Origin: a bacterium | Lineage (GTDB): Bacteria > Elusimicrobiota > Elusimicrobia > Elusimicrobiales > UBA9959 | Reading direction: 5' to 3' | Assembly (NCBI GenBank): GCA_021811185.1 | Contig: JAJZPL010000014.1 | Coordinates: 1 to 64,000 of the forward strand | DNA length: 64,000 nt | In this document: positions 40,442 to 47,372 of the stretch, one piece after another | How positions within the stretch are numbered: the stretch's first letter is position 1 | Layout: each line of letters begins with the position of its first letter | Notes under the pieces: generated by a model | Seen by the model: only the letters and a program-made list of their open reading frames with translations | What the model was told of the DNA's origin: nothing | Databases searched by the model: none | Position numbers and translations under genes: made by a program

Positions 40442-41789
40442 TTGCGTTCCCTTCCCTGTGCCGTATCTCCACCACGCAGCAGGTTTGCGCCAGCCGCGCC
40501 ACCGCGGCGTCTATCCTGCCCATATTCTCCGCGTCCAGGTTCGCGTCCCACTCGTCCAGCAGCACGAGCTTCAGCTGCGGCAGGCCGCACAGCTCTTCCA
40601 GCACTTTGAGGGCGGTCTGCCCGGTGGAAAGGTCCTGGCCGCGCGTCGAATTGAAGTGCAGGCGGTTGTGGGCCGGGAGGATCACCGAATCCCGCGGGTT
40701 CTTGTTTTTCAGGTTAAGGAGCAGTGTCGTCTTGCCGGCGCCGTTGGCTCCGCGCACGGTGAACCGGCCGGCGGGCGGCGGGGTGAAAGTCTCCAGCGCC
40801 ACCTGCAGGCCGCCGGGGCCGGTGCAGGAGGTCCGGCTGAAGTCTACCTTGCCGGTCATGCCCGCGGTATCCGCCGGCAGCTGCGGCACGCCTAACAGCA
40901 CGCGCAGCCGCTCCCTTACGGCCCCCAGTTTCAGCAGGCAGTTGACCAGGTCGGCTATATACTGGGTTATCTGGATCTGGCGCGGCAGCGTGGCCAGTAC
41001 CACGGTCTTGGTGGCGATATCGGAACCCCCCGAGAACATGATATGGGCCATAAGGGCCAGCGGCGGTATTATAGAGAGCCACAGCGTAACGCTGGTGAAA
41101 GCCTCGATATTAAAGACGGCCCGGGCGGTCTTCGCGCGGTAGTCGTCCAGCTTCGCGCCGAAGAACTTCTGCCAGAGCGAAAGGTTGTAGCTGTTGCCGA
41201 GCGAGATGGCGTCCCAGGCGTCCCCGAGCGAGGAATAGGCGCCCGTGCGGGCCTGCTGCATGGCTATAGCGTCGCCCTTCACCCTGCGCGAGAAGACCGA
41301 CGTCATTACCAGCCCTATAACCGCGGCCGCCAGATACGCCAGCAGCAGCCTGCCGCCGAAAGCCAGGCAGAGGGCCAGGATGTTGAACGTCACGTTGGCG
41401 GCCAGCCCGAGAAAATAATCGGCGAAGTCGAAAGCCTCGTCCAGCACCAGGAAGGATTCGGTCTCTATGAAGCCTTTTTTCTCGTGCTGGAATTTTTTAC
41501 TGCGGTACAGGTGGGGAGTGCAGAAGAGCCCGTCGACGCACAGCCCGACATAGCGCTTAAGCGCCGTGTTCTTGGCCCTGCTCAGCCAGGTCCGCCGCCA
41601 CACCGAGGGAATATAGACCAGCGTGAGGCTGGCCGCAAAACCCAGGAAAGGGAGGAGCAGGCCGCCGCCGGAACTTATAGCCTTGGAAAGGGCCACCAGC
41701 CACAGCGTGGACGAAGCTACGATCGCCTGCTCCAGCGCCAGCGAAAGCAGGAACAGGACGCTGTCTTTATGGAGGAACACTTTGCGCAT
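40434..41789 (-). CDS. ABC exporter (membrane domain fused to ATPase) of the RiPP-like operon
   Basis: This 451-residue protein starts with a membrane domain of about five or six helices (residues 1-290; e.g. ILALCLAFGGRLLLAYLAAAVIGLV) followed by an ATPase domain: Walker A RGANGAGKTTLLLN, a signature variant DLSTGQ in place of LSGGQ, and Walker B LKLVLLDEWDANLD, with a switch His in EIRHRE. It is shorter than standard exporters (about 580 residues), mainly in the ATPase domain. A half-transporter exporting the modified peptide is the best guess. No peptidase C39 domain is present, so leader removal, if any, is done elsewhere. Confidence 0.87.
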   Translation of the reverse strand: MRKVFLHKDSVLFLLSLALEQAIVASSTLWLVALSKAISSGGGLLLPFLGFAASLTLVYIPSVWRRTWLSRAKNTALKRYVGLCVDGLFCTPHLYRSKKFQHEKKGFIETESFLVLDEAFDFADYFLGLAANVTFNILALCLAFGGRLLLAYLAAAVIGLVMTSVFSRRVKGDAIAMQQARTGAYSSLGDAWDAISLGNSYNLSLWQKFFGAKLDDYRAKTARAVFNIEAFTSVTLWLSIIPPLALMAHIMFSGGSDIATKTVVLATLPRQIQITQYIADLVNCLLKLGAVRERLRVLLGVPQLPADTAGMTGKVDFSRTSCTGPGGLQVALETFTPPPAGRFTVRGANGAGKTTLLLNLKNKNPRDSVILPAHNRLHFNSTRGQDLSTGQTALKVLEELCGLPQLKLVLLDEWDANLDAENMGRIDAAVARLAQTCCVVEIRHREGNANV

Positions 41790-41876
41790 GATGTTTCCCT
41801 TTTAACTCCCCTTTCCGGAAATTATAACAGATACTTAAAGGACTTTGGGCTGCCGGGGCGGCGCGCCGCCGCGTAC

Positions 41877-41909
41877 AAAACGAGAGCCGGCGGAGATCCG
41901 CCGGCTCTC
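41877..41909 (-). terminator. Strong hairpin between precursor gene and ABC gene (likely leaky terminator)
   Basis: A perfect 13-bp stem (41897-41909 with 41882-41894) around 2 bases, followed by GTTTTG on the minus strand, 14 nt past the precursor stop. Such an attenuating hairpin would keep precursor mRNA in excess of enzyme mRNA. Confidence 0.85.
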
Positions 41910-41923
41910 TGGCGCGGAAAGCC

Positions 41924-42037
41924 TCAGTACTGGCGCACGGTCTCGAGTTCCACGGCCTGAAGCGCCTCGCCCGCTATCTCAAGGTCCTGGGCGCTCATCT
42001 CTACACCGGCCTCAACCATCAGTTTCTTTATGTCCAT
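41924..42037 (-). CDS. Putative RiPP precursor peptide (37 aa)
   Basis: The gene starts at ATG 42037 with GGAGGAG 9-10 nt upstream. The peptide runs from MDIKKLMVEAGVEMSAQDLE to a C-terminal VELETVRQY. The helical, acidic N-terminal part looks like a leader. The end has Glu residues (30, 32) and a C-terminal Tyr37, but no Cys, Ser or Trp, which argues against lanthipeptide, sactipeptide or tryptophan-lysine chemistry. Glu-Tyr crosslinking as in PqqA, or C-terminal Tyr chemistry as in mycofactocin, would be conceivable analogies. It is followed by a terminator-like hairpin, then exporter, radical SAM and methyltransferase genes. The identification is by context. Confidence 0.7.
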   Translation of the reverse strand: MDIKKLMVEAGVEMSAQDLEIAGEALQAVELETVRQY

Positions 42038-42196
42038 TGTAATTTCTCCTCCGCTTAATTTGCGCCGCTTTGCCAAACCCCTGGTTTTGCAGCGTACACC
42101 CGCTACAGAGCAATTTTTGTGCCAGCAGCCGCCCCCCGCGGGCCGGCCCCATCCTTCATAGGAGAAACGCCTTCCGGCCGGAGCCGTTACCTCCAG

Positions 42197-42234
42197 AATA
42201 TTTTCTTTTGAAAACAATATTTTCGTTTGAAACG
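42197..42234. repeat. Two adjacent 19-bp AT-rich direct repeats upstream of the RiPP-like operon
   Basis: Units AATATTTTCTTTTGAAAAC (42197-42215) and AATATTTTCGTTTGAAACG (42216-42234) match at 16 of 19 bases. Each contains a TTTxGAAA-type dyad. They lie between the terminator of ncRNA 2 and the precursor gene, in strongly AT-rich sequence, and could be regulator sites or a promoter-proximal element. The remaining 160 nt of leader (42038-42196) show no recognised riboswitch. Confidence 0.6.
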
Positions 42235-42236
42235 GG

Positions 42237-42617
42237 AAAATCGAGGAGCCCCCGGTGAACGGGGGCTCTCTCAATTGGCACACGGGCCAGGACCGATGTA
42301 ACCGCAGACCGCTACTTCGCTAAGGGGCCGTCCGGAAGACCAGGGCGCCAGAAGCGCCGGAACCGGAACACCCGCCGGGAGCAGGCAGCGCCGAGAAGGC
42401 GGCCAGCCGGACCGGAACCCGGAAACCGCGCCGCCCTAAAGGGCGGGAGACGGACCAGGCACTCCCCGCGCACGCGCTACCGAGCTCACACCGCATCCGA
42501 CGCCGCAAGAACGACGGAACTACGCTGGCCGCGAACCGGGGGAAACCGCGCCGGGGCCGGGAGGACCCGGGACCCTGGAACACCACACCGACGGCGCGCT
42601 GAAGAGAGCAAGACTAC
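42237..42617 (-). ncRNA. Putative structured ncRNA 2 (about 381 nt), paralogue of ncRNA 1
   Basis: It begins 7 nt after the TATATT -10 at 42624-42629 and ends in a terminator: 8-bp stem (42261-42268 with 42246-42253), then CTCGATTTT. Shared blocks with ncRNA 1 are the start, 42531-42552 (22 nt identical) and 42362-42376 (15 nt identical), plus a late GCCCCTT...GCGGT region. Internal pairings include CGCGCCG with CGGCGCG near the 5' end, a CCGGG/CCCGG hairpin between them, and CGCCC/GGGCG around TTTA. The region is very GC-rich and the longest frames are unrelated to those in ncRNA 1. It lies directly upstream of the RiPP-like operon on the same strand. Confidence 0.7.
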
Positions 42618-42623
42618 AAATAG

Positions 42624-42652
42624 AATATAACAGAGGAACCTTGACTTGTCAA
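42624..42652 (-). promoter_or_regulatory. Near-consensus sigma-70 promoter of ncRNA 2
   Basis: TTGACA (42647-42652), 17-nt spacer, TATATT (42624-42629). From the -35 palindrome to about position +9 the sequence differs from the ncRNA 1 promoter at only two bases. Confidence 0.85.
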
Positions 42653-42713
42653 GGGGTGCAAGAAAGATTTGAGGAATACTTTTTCACGGCGCGCCGCTCA
42701 CGACGGGCGGAAG

Positions 42714-43562
42714 TTATTTTATGGAGAAATCTTCCAGCTTGATGAAGTTGTAGCCGCGGCGGCGCAGCTCCGGCACCGACAGCTCCAGCGCCTGCTTTTC
42801 CTGCAGCTCCGGGTGGTTGAAATGCATGATCACCACCGCCCCGTGGCGCGCGCCGTTGAGGATGTTACGGCTCATGGTCTTTCCGGAGGCCTTCATGGCG
42901 TCCCCGGCGAGGATGTCGTAGCTGACCACCTCCATGCCCAGGCGCTCCGCTACCTTGTTGGCGAGCTCGTCGCTATAAGCCGTGGCCGAGCGGAAGAAGA
43001 TGGGCCGGCGGCCGGTGAGCTGCGCTATCTTCCGGGCGCACAGCTCCATCTCGTCTATCACGTCGCCCAGGTTCCGCGTGGCGTGCACGCCGTACTTGGT
43101 CTTCCCCTCCGTGGAGCAGAGCCGGTGCATAAGCCCGTGGTTCTCTATCTCGAAGAGCGGGTCCCTGGCCAGCTGCTGGAAGGTTTCCTTGTTCTTCTCG
43201 ATCCAGATGCCGGTCACGAACAGCGTGGCGGGGATCTGCTCCTTGCGCAGGTACTCTATCAGCGCGGCGTTGTAGCCGCTGTGGTTGCCGCCGCAGGCGT
43301 CGAAAGTGAGGGCAATGACCTTCTGGTCCATGCTCTTGTCGTTGTCCTTGCGCCGGTATTTCACGAATTCACTGAACTTGCCGGGCTTGGCCTTGGCGAA
43401 TTCGGCCATAATACGCTCTTTATACGCGAGGTACTCCGGGGTGTAATAGGAGGAGAAAGCGTTGCGCTCGTCGCCGCGCGGGCGCGCCTGGGAAGCAGCC
43501 CCCAGCAGGAAAGCGGCGGCGAACACGGCGAAGAAGATCCTGCTTATAAGGGACATACCCAT
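42714..43562 (-). CDS. Exported polysaccharide deacetylase (NodB family)
   Basis: This 282-residue protein starts with a signal peptide (ISRIFFAVFAAAFLLGAASQA). The NodB domain shows VIALTFDACGG (catalytic base and metal Asp), FEIENHGLMHR (His-x3-His metal site), FFRSATAYSD and VVIMHFNHPEL (final catalytic His). It should remove acetyl groups from a cell wall or surface polysaccharide, such as peptidoglycan or N-acetylglucosamine polymers. It lies upstream of ncRNA 2 on the same strand and is a separate unit. Confidence 0.9.
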   Translation of the reverse strand: MGMSLISRIFFAVFAAAFLLGAASQARPRGDERNAFSSYYTPEYLAYKERIMAEFAKAKPGKFSEFVKYRRKDNDKSMDQKVIALTFDACGGNHSGYNAALIEYLRKEQIPATLFVTGIWIEKNKETFQQLARDPLFEIENHGLMHRLCSTEGKTKYGVHATRNLGDVIDEMELCARKIAQLTGRRPIFFRSATAYSDELANKVAERLGMEVVSYDILAGDAMKASGKTMSRNILNGARHGAVVIMHFNHPELQEKQALELSVPELRRRGYNFIKLEDFSIK

Positions 43563-43600
43563 ATTCTAGAAAATTCCGCTGAGGAATTGGATTTTAAACA

Positions 43601-43636
43601 CGACACCCCCTTGTCGGGGTCGTCTGCTATGCTATT
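43601..43636. repeat. Diverged CCCGACA/TGTCG palindromic element, copy 4
   Basis: On the minus strand it reads ATAGCATAGCAGACGA followed by CCCCGACAAGGGGG and TGTCG, so it matches copy 1 (10869-10908) closely in the lead sequence, with an imperfect palindrome. It lies between the divergent deacetylase and 43687 genes. Confidence 0.6.
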
Positions 43637-43686
43637 GGCATCACCACGACTGCCTCACGACATTTTCTCGGGGAACAGGGGGCGTT

Positions 43687-43980
43687 ATGAAATGGACGGT
43701 TAAAGAGTGGATGACCGAAGGTTACCGGGCGCGGCGGGCGGGCGTGCTGACGGCGTACATCTACCGCGCGCTCAAATGGCCGGAGTTCTACCGGAACTCC
43801 GGGCCCGCCTACGAAGTAAAATACGGCGGCGCCACCATTGCGCTGATACGGTTCGAGGGGAAGGGCGCCACGGTAAAGGCGCTGGAGTCCGCAGCCCGTT
43901 TCCCGGAGATCACGGACCTGGACCTGGTGGAGCTGGCGCTGTGGGTAAGCAAACTGCGCGGGGCCTGCGCGCTTAATTGA
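43687..43980 (+). CDS. Small hypothetical protein (97 aa)
   Basis: No family was recognised. ATG 43687 has a GGGGG stretch 6-7 nt upstream as a possible ribosome site. The first half is basic and aromatic (MKWTVKEWMTEGYRARRAG, IYRALKWPEFYRNSG). The second half (YEVKYGGATIALIRFEGKG then a helix) could form a small alpha/beta fold. Codon use resembles that of its neighbours. It is a single gene between two minus-strand genes. Confidence 0.6.
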   Translation: MKWTVKEWMTEGYRARRAGVLTAYIYRALKWPEFYRNSGPAYEVKYGGATIALIRFEGKGATVKALESAARFPEITDLDLVELALWVSKLRGACALN

Positions 43981-43991
43981 TCGCCGGGCCC

Positions 43992-45437
43992 TTACTTAAG
44001 TTCAACGGCGCGGCGGCGGATCTCGCGGATCAGGCCGCGGAAGATGTAAGTGTGCACCGGGTAAAGCGAATACCAGTAGAGGCTGCCCAGGAAGCCGCGC
44101 GGCTCGAAGTAGGCCGTCATGCGCAGCGTTGAGGACGCGGCTCCCAGCGGCTTGGTCTCGAACTGCAGCCAGCCCTTGCCCGGCAGCTTCATCTCGGCGC
44201 GCAGCAGCAGCGTGCGGCCCTCTATCACGCGCTCCACGCGCCAGAAATCCAGGGGTTCGCCCTGGTGGACGATATCCGGGTGGCGGCGGCCGCGCCGCAG
44301 CCCCACCCCGCCTATCAGCCGGTCCTGCAGGGCCTTAAGGCTCCAGAGCCACTGCCCGTAGAACCAGCCGCGTTCCCCGCCTATGCCGCTGAACACTTTG
44401 TAAACCTTCTCCGCCGGCGCGTCCACGGTTATGTAATGGTCCTGCAGGATAAGCCCTTCCGTGTCCTTAAAGGAACAGGGACTGGCGTACGGCGGCTCAT
44501 AGGCGGCGGTCCAGGAGGTTTCCACCGCGTTCTCCGCGGTACGCTGCAGCGCGTACTGCACGGCGGTGCGGTAATCCAGCGGCTTTATTTCCGGGAAGAT
44601 CTCGAGCGCGTCCGTATTGGAACAGACCACGTCGTTCCGGAGGCTTTCCAGCAGCGGCTTCGCCATAACGCCCGGCACCGGCGTGATAAACCCCACCAGC
44701 CGGGCGCAGAAAGCCGGGGACCAGAATGGGCAGGTGAAAAAGATCCGTTTAAGCCCCCTGACCTGGGCGTAGATCTTCATTAATTCCCGGTAGGTATGCA
44801 CCCCGGAGCCGCCAATTTCGATGATTTTGCCGTCGGAGAGAGGATTGTCCAAAGCGGCTATCAGGTAGGCCAGCACGTCGCGCACGGCCAAAGGCTGGCA
44901 GAGGGTGTCGCGCAGGCATTGGGAACAGGGCACGAGAGGCAGGCGCTCCACCATGTAGCGGATGATCTCGAAAGAAACGCTGCCCGACCCCACGATGATG
45001 GCGGCGCGGAACTCCGTAACGTTAAGCCCGGCCTCGCGCATGATCCTGCCCATGCGGTGGCGGGAGTTCAGGTGGGCGGAGAGCGCCTTGCCTTCCCCGC
45101 CGAGGCCCCCAAGGTAGACTATTTTCTTAACCCCCGCCTCCAGAGCCGCCGCCGCGAAATTTTTGGCGGAGGCCTCCTCGATGGCCTCGAAGCTGCCGGA
45201 CTCGGCCATGGAGTGGATCAGGTAATAGGCCGCGTCCGCCCCGGCCAGGGCTTCCTTCAACCCCTCGCCGCAGAACACGTCGCCCTTGAATACCTCCACG
45301 CTGCCGGACCAGGGCCGCCCCTCCAGGTGCTCCGGGTGGCGGGTAAAAGCGCGCACGTTGTAGCCGCGCGCCAGCAGGCGCGGGATAAGGCGCCCGCCTA
45401 TATAACCGGTGGGGCCCGTGACTAAAATTGTTTTCAT
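43992..45437 (-). CDS. SDR-type NAD(P)-binding protein fused to DUF2867
   Basis: Residues 1-300 are an atypical short-chain dehydrogenase/NmrA-like domain (ILVTGPTGYIGGRLIPRLL at the N-terminus, VVYLGGLGG-type strand IVYLGGLGGEG, FRAAIIVGSGS). Residues about 315-480 match DUF2867, a START-like module found fused to these dehydrogenases (DHYITVDAPAEKVYKVFSGIGGERGWFYGQWLW, MTAYFEPRGFLGSLYWYSLYPVH). The reaction is unknown; roles in quinone or lipid metabolism have been suggested for relatives, but not shown here. Confidence 0.87.
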   Translation of the reverse strand: MKTILVTGPTGYIGGRLIPRLLARGYNVRAFTRHPEHLEGRPWSGSVEVFKGDVFCGEGLKEALAGADAAYYLIHSMAESGSFEAIEEASAKNFAAAALEAGVKKIVYLGGLGGEGKALSAHLNSRHRMGRIMREAGLNVTEFRAAIIVGSGSVSFEIIRYMVERLPLVPCSQCLRDTLCQPLAVRDVLAYLIAALDNPLSDGKIIEIGGSGVHTYRELMKIYAQVRGLKRIFFTCPFWSPAFCARLVGFITPVPGVMAKPLLESLRNDVVCSNTDALEIFPEIKPLDYRTAVQYALQRTAENAVETSWTAAYEPPYASPCSFKDTEGLILQDHYITVDAPAEKVYKVFSGIGGERGWFYGQWLWSLKALQDRLIGGVGLRRGRRHPDIVHQGEPLDFWRVERVIEGRTLLLRAEMKLPGKGWLQFETKPLGAASSTLRMTAYFEPRGFLGSLYWYSLYPVHTYIFRGLIREIRRRAVELK

Positions 45438-45458
45438 GGAAATATTCCCGGAGAGCCC

Positions 45459-46961
45459 TTATACGGGCAGGATGTTCCGCTCTTTCGCCCAATTACGCAG
45501 AAAATCCACGGCTTCGGCCTTGATCACCGACAGCGGCCTCGTGAGCTTTAACTGTTCCATTACGTGTTTTGAGGAAATTTTTTCGTTGGCGCCGGAAGCG
45601 CTGTACAGGGCGGAGATCACGGCTTGCTCTATCTCGGCGCCGCTGAAGCCGGCGGAAGCGGCGGCCAGGCCGGGGACATCGAACCCCGCGGGGTCGAGGC
45701 CGCGCTTTTCCAGGTGGATCCTGAAGATACCCTCGCGGGCGGGGGCGTCGGGCAGGTCCGAAAAGAAGATCTCGTCGAAACGGCCCTTGCGCAGCAGCTC
45801 GGGCGGGAGGCCGTTGATGTCGTTGGAAGTAGCGGCTATAAAGGAGCGGTCCTTGCGCTCCTGCATCCAGGTCAGCATGGTCCCCAGCACGCGCTTGGAC
45901 ACGCCGCCGTCGATGTCGCCCGAGGAAGAAGCGAAGATCTTCTCGATCTCGTCTATCCACAGGCAGACCGGGGCCAGGCGTTCCACGGTGGCCAGCGCCT
46001 TGCGCAGGTTCTCTTCCGTTTCGCCGATGTACTTGGAGTACAGGCGGTTCAGGTCCAGGCGGTAGAGCGGGATGCCCAGCTCGCCGGCTATCACCTTGGC
46101 CGCCAGGGATTTGCCGCAGCCCTGCACGCCCAGCAGCAGCAGGCCCTTGGGCGGGGGCAGCGGGCCGTCGGTAAAGAAAGAATTTTTCCTGTCGGCGATC
46201 CAGCGCTTCACGTTGTCGAAGCCGGAAATGCCGCCCTTGTTCTCCGAACCGAAATACTCCAGGATGCCGTCCTTGTCGAACGCTTCTTTCTTGAACTTCT
46301 CGATCTCCGTGATATCGTTCGCGTCGAACCGCCCGTCCTTGAGCATGCACAGGTTCAGGGCGTTCCTGACCTGCTGCAGCGAAAGGCCTTTAAGGGTCTT
46401 GACCACGCGGCGCAGGGCGTCGGGCGGCATGTTCACTTCCAGCCGGGCGGCGGTCATTTTAAACTCGGCCACGGCGCGGTTCACCTCGGCCATGATCTGC
46501 ATCTCGTCGGGGTAGCCGCCGGAAATGCGGGCGGACAACGGGGCGATGTCGGGCGGCAGTTTCCCCTCCGCGCCGAGCAGCACCACGGTATTGGGCGTGC
46601 CCTTTATGCGGTTCAGGATATCTTTAAAGAACCTGGCCGCGGCGGCGTCGCCGAGGAAGCGGTCGAAGTCGGTAAAAGCGAAAATGGCGCTGGGCGCGGG
46701 GCTCGCCAGGTCCTTGACGTCGCCGTCCACGAGATCGTTCACTATGCGCAGCATGGCCACCGCGTCCGTGGTCTTGTAAAAAGAATTCTCGTTCTTGCCG
46801 ATGCGCAGCCCCTTGGTAAGGGACCAGGAATAGAAGGTGAAGCCCAGGGCCTGGGCCGCGCGGTAAAGCTGGTCCAGCACGTAGTCTTCGTCGATGGTAT
46901 CGACCAGCACCAGCGGGTAGCGCGATTTTATCAGGAGGGAGATCTCTTCTTCGAAATTCAT
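45459..46961 (-). CDS. AAA+ ATPase (Ycf46-like)
   Basis: This 500-residue protein has an N-terminal region (1-220) typical of Ycf46-type ATPases (LIKSRYPLVLVDTIDEDY, FAFTDFDRFL) and a C-terminal AAA+ domain: Walker A LLGVQGCGKSLAAKVIA, pore-side LYSKYIGETEENLRKA, Walker B LWIDEIEKIF, sensor 1 FIAATSNDI, arginine finger region LLRKGRFDEIFF. It is close to the FtsH/proteasomal ATPase class but has no protease domain. Function in bacteria is unclear; it could be a chaperone or disaggregating factor. Confidence 0.88.
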   Translation of the reverse strand: MNFEEEISLLIKSRYPLVLVDTIDEDYVLDQLYRAAQALGFTFYSWSLTKGLRIGKNENSFYKTTDAVAMLRIVNDLVDGDVKDLASPAPSAIFAFTDFDRFLGDAAAARFFKDILNRIKGTPNTVVLLGAEGKLPPDIAPLSARISGGYPDEMQIMAEVNRAVAEFKMTAARLEVNMPPDALRRVVKTLKGLSLQQVRNALNLCMLKDGRFDANDITEIEKFKKEAFDKDGILEYFGSENKGGISGFDNVKRWIADRKNSFFTDGPLPPPKGLLLLGVQGCGKSLAAKVIAGELGIPLYRLDLNRLYSKYIGETEENLRKALATVERLAPVCLWIDEIEKIFASSSGDIDGGVSKRVLGTMLTWMQERKDRSFIAATSNDINGLPPELLRKGRFDEIFFSDLPDAPAREGIFRIHLEKRGLDPAGFDVPGLAAASAGFSGAEIEQAVISALYSASGANEKISSKHVMEQLKLTRPLSVIKAEAVDFLRNWAKERNILPV

Positions 46962-47224
46962 TTATAGGAAGACGATTGGGGAATTTCACTCGGCGGATAT
47001 GTCGCTTTGCTCCATCCGCCTATAAGGAGCACTGCTGCTTAGGAAGCCCGGCAGTCGGCCACAGCTCCTCGGCTCGCCGTCGCTCGCCTCGGGCCGCGGC
47101 CCCGGCGGGGAAAGTGTCGCTTCGCTCCACCCCCTGCTGCGGCCTGCTGGCCTCGCAGGTCCGCCTTTCGATTCCTGACGCGAGCCAAATTGTTGGCTCG
47201 CTCCGGGTTACTTATAACGGAAAA
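46962..47224. repeat. Gene-free region with repeated TGTCGCTTYGCTCCA motif and hairpins
   Basis: No gene is supported here. TGTCGCTTTGCTCCA occurs in the loop and 3' arm of a GGCGGAT/ATCCGCC hairpin near 46993-47022, and AGTGTCGCTTCGCTCCAC occurs near 47112-47130. The same motif (AGTGTCGCTGCGCTCCAC) lies inside the left palindromic element at about 25636-25653. A 9-bp hairpin (GCGAGCCAA/TTGGCTCGC) lies near 47180-47203, next to the tRNA 3' end. Confidence 0.55.
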
Positions 47225-47299
47225 TGGTGCGCCCGGCAGGAATCGAACCTGCACTAGAAGCTTCGGAGGCTCCTGTGATATCCATTTCACCACGGGCGC
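47225..47299 (-). tRNA. tRNA-Arg (anticodon CCG), CCA encoded
   Basis: The minus strand folds as a full tRNA: acceptor GCGCCCG with CGGGCGC, D arm GTGA/TCAC, anticodon stem GGAGC/GCTTC with loop CTCCGAA (anticodon CCG, reads CGG), T arm GCAGG-TTCGATT-CCTGC, discriminator A and encoded CCA. All four stems pair, one with G-U. Confidence 0.96.
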
Positions 47300-47372
47300 G
47301 CTTGTCACACCCCGCTTCCGCGGGGCGGATCACCCAACTACGCTTATATTATAGCCAACTAGCGGCCGGAAG

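Noticed and set aside
41924..42283. 119-residue version of the precursor gene
   Set aside because: The extra 82 residues cover the AT-rich repeats and the ncRNA 2 terminator, and a good ribosome site stands directly before the internal ATG at 42037.
42320..42586. 88-residue reading frame inside ncRNA 2 as a protein gene
   Set aside because: Same argument; only the RRGFPRF string is shared with the frame in ncRNA 1, and it comes from one identical 22-nt block.
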